From assembly GCA_900553865.1 (NCBI GenBank), contig USFC01000006.1:1-34776 (forward strand): DNA of 34,776 nucleotides. Reading direction: 5' to 3'. Within the stretch, counting starts at the first letter, position 1. The number at the start of each line of letters is the position of its first letter. The notes beneath the pieces were generated by a model, which searched no databases, was not told the DNA's origin, and saw only the letters and a program-made list of their open reading frames with translations. The DNA comes from an uncultured Clostridium sp. GTDB taxonomy: Bacteria > Bacillota > Clostridia > TANB77 > CAG-508. Shown one piece after another: positions 25,201 through 33,910 of this stretch. Both the position numbers and the translations under genes were made by a program.

Positions 25201-26166
25201 ATGAAAAATATATTAGTAACAGGAGCAGCAGGATTTATAGGAGCAAATTTTGCAGAATATTTTGTAAATAAATATCCTGAATATCATGTGGTAGTAGTAG
25301 ACAAACTAACATATGCAGGAAACATGGAAAATTTAAAAAATGTAATAGACAAAATATCTTTTGAACAAGCTGATATATGTGATTTCGAGAAAATGACAGA
25401 AATCTTCGATAAATATGATATAAATGGTGTAATTCATTTTGCAGCAGAAAGTCATGTAGATAACAGTATAAAAACACCTTTCATATTTACTAAAACTAAT
25501 GTACTTGGAACACATACCTTGTTAGAGGTAGCAAAAAGAAAGTGGGGAGAAGGTTCTCCAAATAAATTTATGCATATTTCAACAGATGAAGTATATGGAG
25601 CACTAGGGGATGAAGGATATTTCACAGAAACATCACCAATAAACCCAAGCAGTCCATATTCAGCATCTAAAGCAAGTTCAGATTTATTGGTAAAGGCATA
25701 TCACGAAACTTTTAATATGAATGTAAATATTACAAATTGTTCAAATAATTATGGACCATATCAACACAATGAAAAGTTAATTCCACATATGATTAAACTA
25801 GCATTAAATGATGAACAATTACCAGTTTATGGAACAGGTAAAAACATTAGAGATTGGTTATATGTAGAAGACCATTGTGAAGCAATAGATTTAGTATTCC
25901 ATAAAGGAAGAAATGGTGAAAGGTATAATATTGGGGGACACAATGAAAAACAAAATATTGAAATTGTTAAACTAATATTAAAACAACTAGGAAAGCCAGA
26001 AAGCTTAATTACATATGTAGAAGATAGAAAAGGGCATGACTGGCGTTATGCAATAGACCCTACAAAAATAAGTACAGAGTTAGGATGGCTTCCAAAAACC
26101 AAATTTGAAGATGGAATAGTAAAGACTATAGATTGGTATGTAAAACACCCTGAATATTTAAAATAA
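25201..26166 (+). CDS. rmlB: dTDP-glucose 4,6-dehydratase
   Basis: Turns dTDP-glucose into dTDP-4-keto-6-deoxyglucose using bound NAD. It has 321 residues. NAD-binding GAAGFIGANF is at 7-16, HFAAESHVDNS near 80, ISTDEVYG near 126, catalytic YSASKASSD near 155, NNYGPYQHNEKLIP and NIGGHNEKQN downstream. Unlike many rml clusters, no rmlC lies between or beside the genes. The strong terminator at 26168-26208 begins just after the stop codon, closing this unit. Confidence 0.96.
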   Translation: MKNILVTGAAGFIGANFAEYFVNKYPEYHVVVVDKLTYAGNMENLKNVIDKISFEQADICDFEKMTEIFDKYDINGVIHFAAESHVDNSIKTPFIFTKTNVLGTHTLLEVAKRKWGEGSPNKFMHISTDEVYGALGDEGYFTETSPINPSSPYSASKASSDLLVKAYHETFNMNVNITNCSNNYGPYQHNEKLIPHMIKLALNDEQLPVYGTGKNIRDWLYVEDHCEAIDLVFHKGRNGERYNIGGHNEKQNIEIVKLILKQLGKPESLITYVEDRKGHDWRYAIDPTKISTELGWLPKTKFEDGIVKTIDWYVKHPEYLK

Positions 26167-26167
26167 A

Positions 26168-26208
26168 AACAAAAAAGGCAAAAGGTAACAAATTTTGCCT
26201 TTTTTGTT
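26168..26208 (+). terminator. Strong Rho-independent terminator after rmlB
   Basis: A perfect 16-bp stem: AACAAAAAAGGCAAAA (26168-26183) with TTTTGCCTTTTTTGTT (26193-26208) and a 9-nt loop. The A-run and T-run arms would make it work in both directions. It ends two bases into the next promoter's -35 box. Confidence 0.85.
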
Positions 26209-26235
26209 GCATAAAATAGTAAAAAAATATATAAT
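26207..26235 (+). promoter_or_regulatory. Promoter for the GtrB-like/ruvB/GT-C/queH unit
   Basis: TTGCAT (26207-26212) and a consensus TATAAT (26230-26235) with a 17-bp spacer. The first two bases of the -35 box are also the last two of the terminator stem, the same arrangement as at 6898-6952. Confidence 0.75.
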
Positions 26236-26284
26236 AGTTCCAACAAAAGAAAGCAAATAAATACCATAGTGGAGGAAGAAAAAT

Positions 26285-27229
26285 ATGAAAAAAATTAGTA
26301 TCATAATACCAGCATATAATGAAGAAGAATCATTACCAATGCTATACGAAAGACTAAAAAAACTAATAGATGAAGTTGAAAATTATGAATTTGAAATTTT
26401 ATTTGTAAATGATGGAAGCAAAGATAAAACAATACAAATAATAAAAGAGCTAAGAGAAAAAGATAATAGAATATGTTATGTTGATTTTTCAAGAAATTTT
26501 GGAAAAGAAATTGCAATGATAGCAGGGCTTGACTATGCAACAGGGGATTGTGTTATATTTATGGACGCAGACTTGCAAGACCCACCAGAACTAATTCCAG
26601 AATTAATTAAATATTGGGAGCAAGGTTATGATGATGTATATGCAAGAAGAAGTAGCAGAAAAGGCGAAACATGGCTTAAAAAATTCACTTCAAAAATGTA
26701 TTATAGAGTACTTCAAAGTCTAACCAGAGTTCCTATTCAAAAAGATACAGGAGATTTTAGACTATTAGATAGAAGATGTGTAAATGCATTAAGAAAATTG
26801 AGAGAATCACAAAGATGTTCAAAAAGCATGTTTAGTTGGATAGGTTATAATAAAAAAGAAGTTATGTATGATAGAGATCCACGTATTGCAGGAACAACAA
26901 AGTGGAATTATAAAAAATTAATAGATTTAGCAATAGACGGAATAACATCATTTACAACCTCGCCACTTAGAATATCAACATATTTAAGCATACCAACATT
27001 TATGGCGTTATTTATATATGTAATATATGTAATAGTAAAATGTATAGCCACATCAACCTTTGTACAAGCATACCAAGCAATAATATTACTTATATTATTC
27101 TTTTCAGGAATACAAATATTGCTATTTGGAATTATAGGCGAATACTTAGGAAGAATATTTAATGAAACTAAAAATAGACCTTTGTACTTTGTAAATGAAT
27201 ATAATGGAATAAAAGAAACAAATGACTAA
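26285..27229 (+). CDS. GtrB-like GT2: membrane-bound polyprenyl-phosphate glycosyltransferase
   Basis: 314 residues. The GT-A domain has ISIIIPAYNEEESLPML, LFVNDGSKDKT, FSRNFGKEIAMIAGLDYA and the metal site FMDADLQDPPEL (about 97-108), followed by DTGDFRLLDRR and TKWNYKKLIDLAIDGI. Two C-terminal transmembrane helices (about 235-258 and 266-290) end in the typical GEYLGRIFNETKNRPLY. This is the GtrB/bactoprenol glucosyltransferase pattern, making a polyprenyl-phosphate sugar for extracellular glycan modification. A suitable acceptor transferase, the GT-C-like gene at 28317, lies in the same unit beyond ruvB. GGAGG lies 9 bp before the ATG. Confidence 0.9.
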   Translation: MKKISIIIPAYNEEESLPMLYERLKKLIDEVENYEFEILFVNDGSKDKTIQIIKELREKDNRICYVDFSRNFGKEIAMIAGLDYATGDCVIFMDADLQDPPELIPELIKYWEQGYDDVYARRSSRKGETWLKKFTSKMYYRVLQSLTRVPIQKDTGDFRLLDRRCVNALRKLRESQRCSKSMFSWIGYNKKEVMYDRDPRIAGTTKWNYKKLIDLAIDGITSFTTSPLRISTYLSIPTFMALFIYVIYVIVKCIATSTFVQAYQAIILLILFFSGIQILLFGIIGEYLGRIFNETKNRPLYFVNEYNGIKETND

Positions 27230-27266
27230 CTTAACTATTGATGAAAGAGAAAGGATTAATTAAAAA

Positions 27267-28274
27267 ATGGAAGAAGACAATAGCATAATTCGTCCAGAAC
27301 TTGAAAACATGCAAGAAGAAACAATAGAAAGTACACTAAGACCACAAAAATTAAAAGATTACATCGGACAAGATAAAGTAAAAGAAAATATGAAAATATA
27401 TATAGAGGCTGCCAAAAAAAGAGGAGAGCCTCTTGACCATGTTTTATTGTACGGACCTCCGGGACTTGGAAAAACGACACTTGCAAACATTATTTCAAAT
27501 GAAATGAAATCAAACATAAAAGTAACTTCAGGGCCAGCAATAGAAAAGCCAGGGGATTTAGCGGCAATATTAACGACTTTAAACCAATATGATGTTTTAT
27601 TTATAGATGAAATACATAGATTAAACAAAACAGTTGAAGAAATACTATATCCAGCTTTAGAAGACTATACATTAGACATAGTTATAGGAAAAGGACCAGA
27701 AGCAAAATCTATAAGAATAGATTTGCCAAAATTTACATTAATAGGAGCAACCACAAAAGCAGGCTCACTTACAACACCTTTAAGAGATAGGTTTGGAATT
27801 GTAAATAGACTAGAATTATATTCAATAGAAGATCTAGCAACAATAGTAGAAAGGTCCAGCAAAATATTAAATATAAAAATAGACAAAGCTTCAAGCTTAG
27901 AAATAGCTAGGCGTTCAAGAGGAACACCAAGAATAGCAAATAGGCTATTAAAAAGAGTTAGAGATTATGCAATGGTAATAGGAAATGGAGTAGTAAGCTT
28001 AGAAATAACAAAACATGCTTTAAATAGGTTAGAAATAGATGAAATAGGTTTAGACAACATAGATAGAAAAATTTTAAAAACAATGATAACTACTTATGGA
28101 GGAAGACCAGTAGGAATTGAAACAATAGCTACAACAATAGGAGAAGAAGTAGATACAATAGAAGATGTATATGAACCATACTTATTGCAAATAGGTTTTA
28201 TTGCAAGAACACCTAGAGGAAGAATAGTAACACCATTAGGATATGACCATATAGAACAAAAAGGGCAGGATTAA
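27267..28274 (+). CDS. ruvB: Holliday junction ATP-dependent DNA helicase RuvB
   Basis: Motor of RuvAB branch migration at Holliday junctions in the cytoplasm. It has 335 residues, normal length. Walker A GPPGLGKT at 63-70, Walker B LFIDE at 111-115, sensor/presensor TTKAGSLTTPLRDRFG near 162-177 and sensor II region SRGTPRIANRLLKRVRDYA. The C-terminal winged helix ends with TPRGRIVTPLGY. ruvA and ruvC are not in the window, although ruvA is usually next door. The gene lies 37 bp after the GtrB-like gene and 42 bp before the GT-C gene. This placement inside a glycan unit is probably shared transcription rather than shared function. Confidence 0.97.
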   Translation: MEEDNSIIRPELENMQEETIESTLRPQKLKDYIGQDKVKENMKIYIEAAKKRGEPLDHVLLYGPPGLGKTTLANIISNEMKSNIKVTSGPAIEKPGDLAAILTTLNQYDVLFIDEIHRLNKTVEEILYPALEDYTLDIVIGKGPEAKSIRIDLPKFTLIGATTKAGSLTTPLRDRFGIVNRLELYSIEDLATIVERSSKILNIKIDKASSLEIARRSRGTPRIANRLLKRVRDYAMVIGNGVVSLEITKHALNRLEIDEIGLDNIDRKILKTMITTYGGRPVGIETIATTIGEEVDTIEDVYEPYLLQIGFIARTPRGRIVTPLGYDHIEQKGQD

Positions 28275-28316
28275 TATTTTTAGGACATCTTAACAAAAGA
28301 AGGGAATTTAACACAT

Positions 28317-30098
28317 ATGTCAATATTATACGTAATTACACTAATTATCTTAATAACACTTGTTATATTAATAGAAAAATCAAAAGAAAAAATAGAAATA
28401 ATAAAAACCTTGGCAATTACAGGAGTGCTTATATTAGCATATAATTGCTTTGCATGCTACATTCTAAACTTAGCAAATATTCCAATTACATTACTAAATT
28501 TAAGTATAGTAAATTTAGTAGTAAGCTTAATTATATTATGTAAAATCATAAAAGATAAAACAATACAAAGATATAAAGTGAAAAAACGCAACATTACTAT
28601 AGTAATGTTAATGTTACTAGTATTAGTAACATTAATTGTCACTTATCAAAACTTTGGAAAACTAACTAGAATTAGATATGTTTCAATGGATGCAAGAGAA
28701 CATTACAAAGCAGCTAGAGAATTTTCAGAAAATGAATTTTTAAGCAACAAAGCAGTAGAAAACAATACCACATCAAAAGAACTTATGCCAATGGGATATA
28801 CAAACGCAGGAATAATTTTCAAAATATTAAGGCCATACGAAGGAACTATAAACTTATACAAAGCATATATATTATTTGAAGCCTTTGTATTTTTCTTAAC
28901 TGGCTTTATGTTTTATGCAATATTAGAAGAAAAATTAGAAACAATAGAAAATAAATCATTAGCACTAATATTTGGAATAATTTATATGATAGGATATCCG
29001 TTAAATGCATGGATATTGGGATTTCACTACTTATTAATAGGAATATTATTTGTAGAAATAATAATATATTTGCAAATAAATAAGCAAAACGTTAAAATTT
29101 TAACAAATGTAATAATGTTATTTTTAGCAAACTTTGGGTTGATTTTTTCATATTCACTATTTTGCCCATTTGTGTATTTAGCAGAATTTGTATATTTTAT
29201 ATATAAATTCACGAAAAATAAAGATAAAGCAAAATTAATTTTATATACAACTATAGCATTAATACTTCCAGGCATTATAGGAGTAACATATTTAATTGTA
29301 CCGACTATTGGAAAAGTGGGTGGATATATAGCTTTAGACGGAGCATTATATAAAAACTTTTGGTCTAACTTTATATTATTTATTCCATTTTCACTATACG
29401 AAATATATGCAAATATAAAAAATAAGAAATTCACCTTTGAAAATCTAATATTTGTATTACTTATAGCATATATGGTAGTACTTGGCATAGGCATGAAAAC
29501 TGGAAAATGTTCAGAATACTACTTTAGCAAAAATTACTTTATACTATGGCTAATGTTAAACATTTTAAACATAAAAGGAATGGTAGAGCTAGGAAAAGAA
29601 AAAGCAGGAAAATATTTAACAATATTATATACAATAGTATATTTAGCAATATTTACCATAAGCATTTGTATAAACAAAACATATATTACAAATAAAGCAA
29701 GCGACAGTTTAGAAAATGTTATGGAAGTATTTACCTTTAATAGTACAATGATGAAAGCACAAAATGCAGCTTTTGTTACAGAAAATGAAATAAACTTATA
29801 CAGCAAAATGGAAGAAATATTAAATAAAGACTGGAAAAAATATAATAAAAACGAAATATTATTTATTACAAATGGAACTCAAGAAAATTGGATACAATCA
29901 TTAACAGGTTATAAAAACATATTATATGAAAACTATGACTTTGCAGTTCAAAACTTAAAACAAAACAATTATAAATACATAGTTATTTCGGAAAACAGAA
30001 ATAGATTTGAAGAAATTAAAAAATATATAAACTATGATAAATTAGAACTAATTTGTAGCATAGATGACGGAAAAATATATGTAAGAAAAGAGGAATAA
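28317..30098 (+). CDS. Polytopic GT-C-like membrane protein
   Basis: 593 residues with about 12 hydrophobic helices in the first 450 and a soluble C-terminal domain (about 470-593). The outer loop after helix 4 contains YVSMDAREHYKAAREFS, where the Asp and EH are placed like the catalytic acidic motif of GT-C enzymes that use lipid-phosphate sugars. No specific family is recognised with confidence. The likely donor is the polyprenyl-phosphate sugar made by the GtrB-like enzyme two genes upstream. The C-terminal domain has YKYIVISENRNRFEEI, a soluble alpha/beta stretch also seen after the last helix in such proteins. It is one base from queH and so is coupled to it. Confidence 0.65.
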   Translation: MSILYVITLIILITLVILIEKSKEKIEIIKTLAITGVLILAYNCFACYILNLANIPITLLNLSIVNLVVSLIILCKIIKDKTIQRYKVKKRNITIVMLMLLVLVTLIVTYQNFGKLTRIRYVSMDAREHYKAAREFSENEFLSNKAVENNTTSKELMPMGYTNAGIIFKILRPYEGTINLYKAYILFEAFVFFLTGFMFYAILEEKLETIENKSLALIFGIIYMIGYPLNAWILGFHYLLIGILFVEIIIYLQINKQNVKILTNVIMLFLANFGLIFSYSLFCPFVYLAEFVYFIYKFTKNKDKAKLILYTTIALILPGIIGVTYLIVPTIGKVGGYIALDGALYKNFWSNFILFIPFSLYEIYANIKNKKFTFENLIFVLLIAYMVVLGIGMKTGKCSEYYFSKNYFILWLMLNILNIKGMVELGKEKAGKYLTILYTIVYLAIFTISICINKTYITNKASDSLENVMEVFTFNSTMMKAQNAAFVTENEINLYSKMEEILNKDWKKYNKNEILFITNGTQENWIQSLTGYKNILYENYDFAVQNLKQNNYKYIVISENRNRFEEIKKYINYDKLELICSIDDGKIYVRKEE

Positions 30099-30099
30099 A

Positions 30100-30660
30100 A
30101 TGAAATTACTTATGCATACTTGTTGCGCACCATGTAGTGTATATTGCATAGAAGAGCTAAGAAAAGAAGGAATAGAGCCAACAGTATATTGGTACAATCC
30201 AAACATACACCCATACACAGAATATAAAGCACGTAGAGATTGCTTAAAAGAATATACAAAAGCTATAAATGTACAAGCCATATTCGAAGAAGAATATGGC
30301 TTAGATGAGTTTTGCAAAGAAGCAGTAAAAAATATAGAAGCCAGATGTGTAAATTACTGCTATCCAGTTAGACTAAGAAAAACCTTTGAATATGCAAAAG
30401 AACACGGATATGATGCTGTAACAACTACACTTCTATATAGCATATACCAAAAACACGATTTTATAAAACATCTAATGGAACAATATAGTAAAGAATATGG
30501 AATAGACTTTTTATATAGAGATTTTAGAGTAGGCTTCTGGGAAGGACATCAAAAAGCACATGACTTAGGACTATATATGCAAAAATACTGTGGATGCATA
30601 TTCAGCGAAGAAGATAGATACACTAAGCAAATTAAGAGGGATAAAGAAAATATGAGCTAA
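30100..30660 (+). CDS. queH: Epoxyqueuosine reductase QueH
   Basis: Reduces epoxyqueuosine in tRNA to queuosine, the last step of the Q modification; the non-B12 alternative to QueG (formerly DUF208). It has 186 residues. The conserved cysteines are all present: TCCAPC (Cys8, Cys9, Cys12), RCVNYCYPVRL (Cys83, Cys87) and YCGCIFSEEDRY (Cys164, Cys166), which hold the Fe-S cluster and extra iron. The start is one base after the GT-C gene's stop, so it probably depends on the promoter at 26207. No other queuosine gene is visible. Confidence 0.93.
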   Translation: MKLLMHTCCAPCSVYCIEELRKEGIEPTVYWYNPNIHPYTEYKARRDCLKEYTKAINVQAIFEEEYGLDEFCKEAVKNIEARCVNYCYPVRLRKTFEYAKEHGYDAVTTTLLYSIYQKHDFIKHLMEQYSKEYGIDFLYRDFRVGFWEGHQKAHDLGLYMQKYCGCIFSEEDRYTKQIKRDKENMS

Positions 30661-30737
30661 AGAAGAAAAACTGATAATGATTTGTTACTCCACTGGTGAT
30701 ACAATTAAATAAATTAATAAAGATAGGAGATGTGAAA

Positions 30738-31739
30738 ATGAATCCGATAGAAAATTTAAAAGATTTAATTATATATCAAAGTCAAAATAATGAAAATATA
30801 TCTGTAGAAGTTTTATATGATAATGAAGATTTTTGGCTAACTCAAAAATCAATGTCAAAATTATTTGAAGTAGAAGTTAACACAATAAATTATCACTTAA
30901 AAGAAATATTTAAATCGGGCGAGTTAACAGAAGAATCAGTTATTCGAAAAATTCGAATAACTGCAAATGATGGAAAAAACTATAATACAATTCATTATAA
31001 TCTTGATATGATTATCGCAGTTGGCTACCGAGTTTCTTCTCCCAAAGCAACCAAGTTCCGCCAATGGGCTACCAAGATTCTCAATGAGTACATCAAAAAG
31101 GGATTTGTACTTGACGATGAACGCTTAAAGCAGGGAACGGCTGTATTCGGAAAGGACTATTTCCGTGAATTGCTTGAAAGAGTACGCTCTATCCGTGCCA
31201 GTGAACGGCGTATTTGGCAGCAGATTACCGATATATACGCAGAGTGCAGTATTGACTATGACAAGAACTCGCCTACCACACACGATTTCTATGCCATGAT
31301 ACAAAACCGTTTTCACTATGCCATTACTGGGCAAACGGCAGCAGAAATCATCTACACTAAGGCAGACCATACCCAAGAACATATGGGGCTGACCACATGG
31401 AAGAATGCTCCTGACGGACGTATCTTGAAATCGGATGTGTCAATAGCTAAAAACTATTTGCAGGAGAATGAAATCCGTCGGTTAGAACGTGCCGTAACGG
31501 GATATTTTGATTATATCGAAGACCTCATAGAACGAGAGAACACGTTTAATATGGAGCAGTTTGCAGCCAGTGTCAATGAGTTTCTGACTTTCCGCAAATA
31601 TCAGATATTGCCGGATAAAGGACGCATTTCTGCGGCACAAGCCAAGGCAAAGGCAGAAAGCGAATATGACATTTTTAATAAAATCCAACGTATTGATTCT
31701 GACTTTGATAAACAGATAAAAGGAATGTTGGATAAGTAA
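30738..31739 (+). CDS. rhuM: RhuM family protein, compositionally chimeric
   Basis: 333 residues of the virulence-associated RhuM family, function unknown. The N-terminus has FWLTQKSMSKLFEVEVNTI, which looks like a DNA-binding helix-turn-helix, then LDMIIAVGYRVSSPKATKF (about 88-106) and the long helical C-terminal region of the family, ending DSDFDKQIKGMLDK. The start at 30738 has AGGAG 8 bp upstream; an upstream in-frame ATG at 30696 has none. The first 93 residues are coded in the AT-rich, AGA-using style of the left-hand genome, the remaining 240 in a CGN-using style. The frame is unbroken across the join near 31,015. Either two rhuM genes were joined in assembly or real recombination replaced the 3' part. 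Confidence 0.85.
   Translation: MNPIENLKDLIIYQSQNNENISVEVLYDNEDFWLTQKSMSKLFEVEVNTINYHLKEIFKSGELTEESVIRKIRITANDGKNYNTIHYNLDMIIAVGYRVSSPKATKFRQWATKILNEYIKKGFVLDDERLKQGTAVFGKDYFRELLERVRSIRASERRIWQQITDIYAECSIDYDKNSPTTHDFYAMIQNRFHYAITGQTAAEIIYTKADHTQEHMGLTTWKNAPDGRILKSDVSIAKNYLQENEIRRLERAVTGYFDYIEDLIERENTFNMEQFAASVNEFLTFRKYQILPDKGRISAAQAKAKAESEYDIFNKIQRIDSDFDKQIKGMLDK
30990..31030. other. Composition breakpoint (probable chimeric or recombination join)
   Basis: By hand count 30721-31020 has 72 G+C of 300 (24%) and 31021-31320 has 134 of 300 (45%). Upstream arginine codons are nearly all AGA or CGA; downstream CGT, CGC and CGG dominate. The change falls in a strongly conserved stretch of rhuM, where two homologous genes could be fused either by an assembler or by recombination. 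Confidence 0.8.
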
Positions 31740-31742
31740 TTC

Positions 31743-31798
31743 TTCCACAAGTTGTGGAAAGATTTGAACTTTTAAAATAGTCCCACAAACTGTGGGAC
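31743..31798. repeat. Two related palindromes between rhuM and hsdS
   Basis: TTCCACAAGTTGTGGAA (31743-31759) has 8-bp arms around one base. GTCCCACAAACTGTGGGAC (31780-31798) has 8-bp arms around AAC. Both share the core CCACAA-N-TGTGG, and their centres are 38 bp apart. They fill most of the 74-bp gap. They could be operators for a dimeric regulator, RNA hairpins, or recombination sites. A T run is absent, so they are not typical terminators. Confidence 0.65.
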
Positions 31799-31813
31799 AA
31801 ATAAAAAGCAGTA

Positions 31814-33076
31814 ATGAAATTGACAAAATATAAATTAGGAGAGATACTTGATGTAACAAGAGGATCAAGTCTCAGTGGCGAATTTTACGCCACTGAGGGA
31901 AAATACATTCGTTTGACTTGTGGAAACTTCGACTATCAAAATAATTGCTTCAAGGAAAATAAGTCAAAAGACAATCTTTATTATGTCGGTGATTTCAAAC
32001 CGGAGTTTTTAATGGAAGAGGGGGATATAATAACCCCTCTGACAGAACAGGCTATTGGTTTACTTGGCTCTACCGCCATTATCCCAGAAAGTGGTAAATA
32101 TATTCAAAGTCAAGATGTGGCAAAGATTATTTGTAAAGAAGAACTGTTAGACAAGGATTTCGCTTTCTATCTCATATCTTCTACTTTAGTCAAGCAACAA
32201 TTAAGTGCTGCTGCCCAACAAACCAAAATTCGTCATACTTCGCCTGATAAAATCAGGGATTGTACCGTATGGATTCCTGAATTAACTGAGCAGAAACGTA
32301 TTGGCAAGTTGCTTCGTAGTCTTGACTGCAAGATTGAACTTAATCGAGCGATAAATCAGAATTTAGAGGCGATGGCGAAGCAACTTTATGACTATTGGTT
32401 TGTGCAATTTGACTTTCCGAATGAAGAGGGAAAACCATATAAGTCAAGCGGTGGGGAAATGGTTTGGAATGATAGATTGAAAAGAGAGATTCCAGAAGAA
32501 TGGCGTGCCACGACTATTGGAGAAGTTGAAAATAATATCATAACTGGTAAAACTCCGTCATGTGCCGATGAAGATAATTTTGGTGGAGATATTCCTTTTA
32601 TAACCATAGATGATATAAGAGGCAATTTATTCGTATTCAACTCGCAACGTACCCTTTCCACAAAAGGCGCAGAAAGTCAAACAAAAAAATATCTACCGAT
32701 TGGATCGCTTTCAGTTTCTTGCATTGGTACAATAGGGGTTATGGGATTCATTGCAAAATTATCACAAACAAACCAACAGATTAATTCTATAGTTTTTGAG
32801 AATGAATACAATAAAGAATTTGTATACTTTGCTTTAAAATTATATTTTGAGAATGCAAAAGCTAAAATTGGCAATGTATTTGCCAATATGAGTAAAGATG
32901 AATTTGCCTCGATAAAAGTGGTTTATCCGCCAAAGCAAATCTTACAAGCGTTCCATAATAAGGTTGTTGTCATATTTGATAGTATAAAGAATAACATTAA
33001 TGAAATCAATGTTCTCACTAAGCAGCGTGACGAACTTTTACCACTTTTAATGAATGGACAAATAACAATAGAATAA
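31814..33076 (+). CDS. hsdS: Type I restriction-modification specificity subunit HsdS
   Basis: Chooses the DNA target for a type I R-M complex (with HsdM and HsdR). It has 420 residues in the usual two-fold layout: target recognition domain 1 (about 1-155), central conserved helices starting LTEQKRIGKLLRSLDCKIEL, target recognition domain 2 starting REIPEEWRATTIGEVENN (about 222-370), and a final conserved helix QRDELLPLLMNGQITIE. No hsdM or hsdR is in the window. The start has no Shine-Dalgarno site, only an A-rich stretch, as in Bacteroidota. A perfect 10-bp inverted repeat lies in codons 20-28 (31871-31897). Which bases it recognises cannot be told. Confidence 0.93.
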   Translation: MKLTKYKLGEILDVTRGSSLSGEFYATEGKYIRLTCGNFDYQNNCFKENKSKDNLYYVGDFKPEFLMEEGDIITPLTEQAIGLLGSTAIIPESGKYIQSQDVAKIICKEELLDKDFAFYLISSTLVKQQLSAAAQQTKIRHTSPDKIRDCTVWIPELTEQKRIGKLLRSLDCKIELNRAINQNLEAMAKQLYDYWFVQFDFPNEEGKPYKSSGGEMVWNDRLKREIPEEWRATTIGEVENNIITGKTPSCADEDNFGGDIPFITIDDIRGNLFVFNSQRTLSTKGAESQTKKYLPIGSLSVSCIGTIGVMGFIAKLSQTNQQINSIVFENEYNKEFVYFALKLYFENAKAKIGNVFANMSKDEFASIKVVYPPKQILQAFHNKVVVIFDSIKNNINEINVLTKQRDELLPLLMNGQITIE

Positions 33077-33079
33077 AAA

Positions 33080-33862
33080 ATGTCCCGCATACTCTACAAA
33101 TATTTAGATATAGATGGCGCAAAGTGCATGATTGGAAATCAAGACCTCCAATTTACTAATGCGTCTCAACTGAACGATCCTTTCGATTGTCATCCTAAAC
33201 TAATCGACTATTCGAATGTACCTGACATTAAGCTCCAAGGATGGATACCAAAGGAGTGGTGGGTAGAGAAAGAGGAAAACGATGCACTCAATTTGCGCAA
33301 TGATACATGGCTATGTAGTTTATCAAAAATCAATGATTCATTACTCATGTGGAGCCATTATTGTTATAACCACAAAGGTGTTTGTATAGGACTTGACATA
33401 AACAAAGTTATGGAATCTGTTCCGCCAATGTTTGGCGCAATATACCTTGAGCCGCTTATTCTTAATGTTCAATATCAGGATATAATAGAGCGTCCAAACG
33501 CATATAATAGCACAAATGATAGATTAGGCTATCAATGGGGGACAAAAGCAAAGGATTGGGAGTATGAACAGGAAGTAAGGTTGGTCATGCCTAATCCAGG
33601 TCCCATGTATGCCGCCTTTACACCACAACAAGCTGAACAGAATCGAAAACAGCCTAATAAGCTTTGGGATAATCGTGAAATACACCATTATTTGCCACTA
33701 AAAAAAGAATGTTTTGAGTCTATCTATTTTGGTGTCAAGATAGAACAAACAGAAAAAGAAAAAATTATTCAATATGTTCGGAAGGAACTAAATCCGCAAA
33801 TTAGGTTATACCAAATGGAAGTAGATGAAAATGCTTTTAGATTACGACCTGTAATCATATGA
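33080..33862 (+). CDS. DUF2971 family protein
   Basis: 260 residues. Family hallmarks: LYKYLDIDGAKCMI at the start, LQFTNASQLNDPFDC (about 24-38), SLLMWSHYCYNHKGVCIGLD (about 90-109), and KAKDWEYEQEVRLV (about 155-168). The function is unknown. Members are common in accessory and defence regions. The start lies 3 bp after the hsdS stop with no ribosome site, so it is almost certainly cotranscribed and perhaps translated by re-initiation. Its link to hsdS suggests an accessory role beside the R-M system, but nothing in the sequence shows a mechanism. Confidence 0.87.
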   Translation: MSRILYKYLDIDGAKCMIGNQDLQFTNASQLNDPFDCHPKLIDYSNVPDIKLQGWIPKEWWVEKEENDALNLRNDTWLCSLSKINDSLLMWSHYCYNHKGVCIGLDINKVMESVPPMFGAIYLEPLILNVQYQDIIERPNAYNSTNDRLGYQWGTKAKDWEYEQEVRLVMPNPGPMYAAFTPQQAEQNRKQPNKLWDNREIHHYLPLKKECFESIYFGVKIEQTEKEKIIQYVRKELNPQIRLYQMEVDENAFRLRPVII

Positions 33863-33910
33863 ACGGTCAAGTGTCAGTAAATTCTGATTTAGCGAAATGT
33901 ATAAGTGAAA

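Noticed and set aside
29027..29494. 155-residue - strand reading frame
   Set aside because: Antisense to the GT-C-like membrane gene; composition is typical of a shadow frame.
32017..32040. Hairpin AGAGGGG/CCCCTCT inside hsdS
   Set aside because: Seven base pairs within coding sequence with no second copy; weaker than the 31871-31897 repeat and likely chance.
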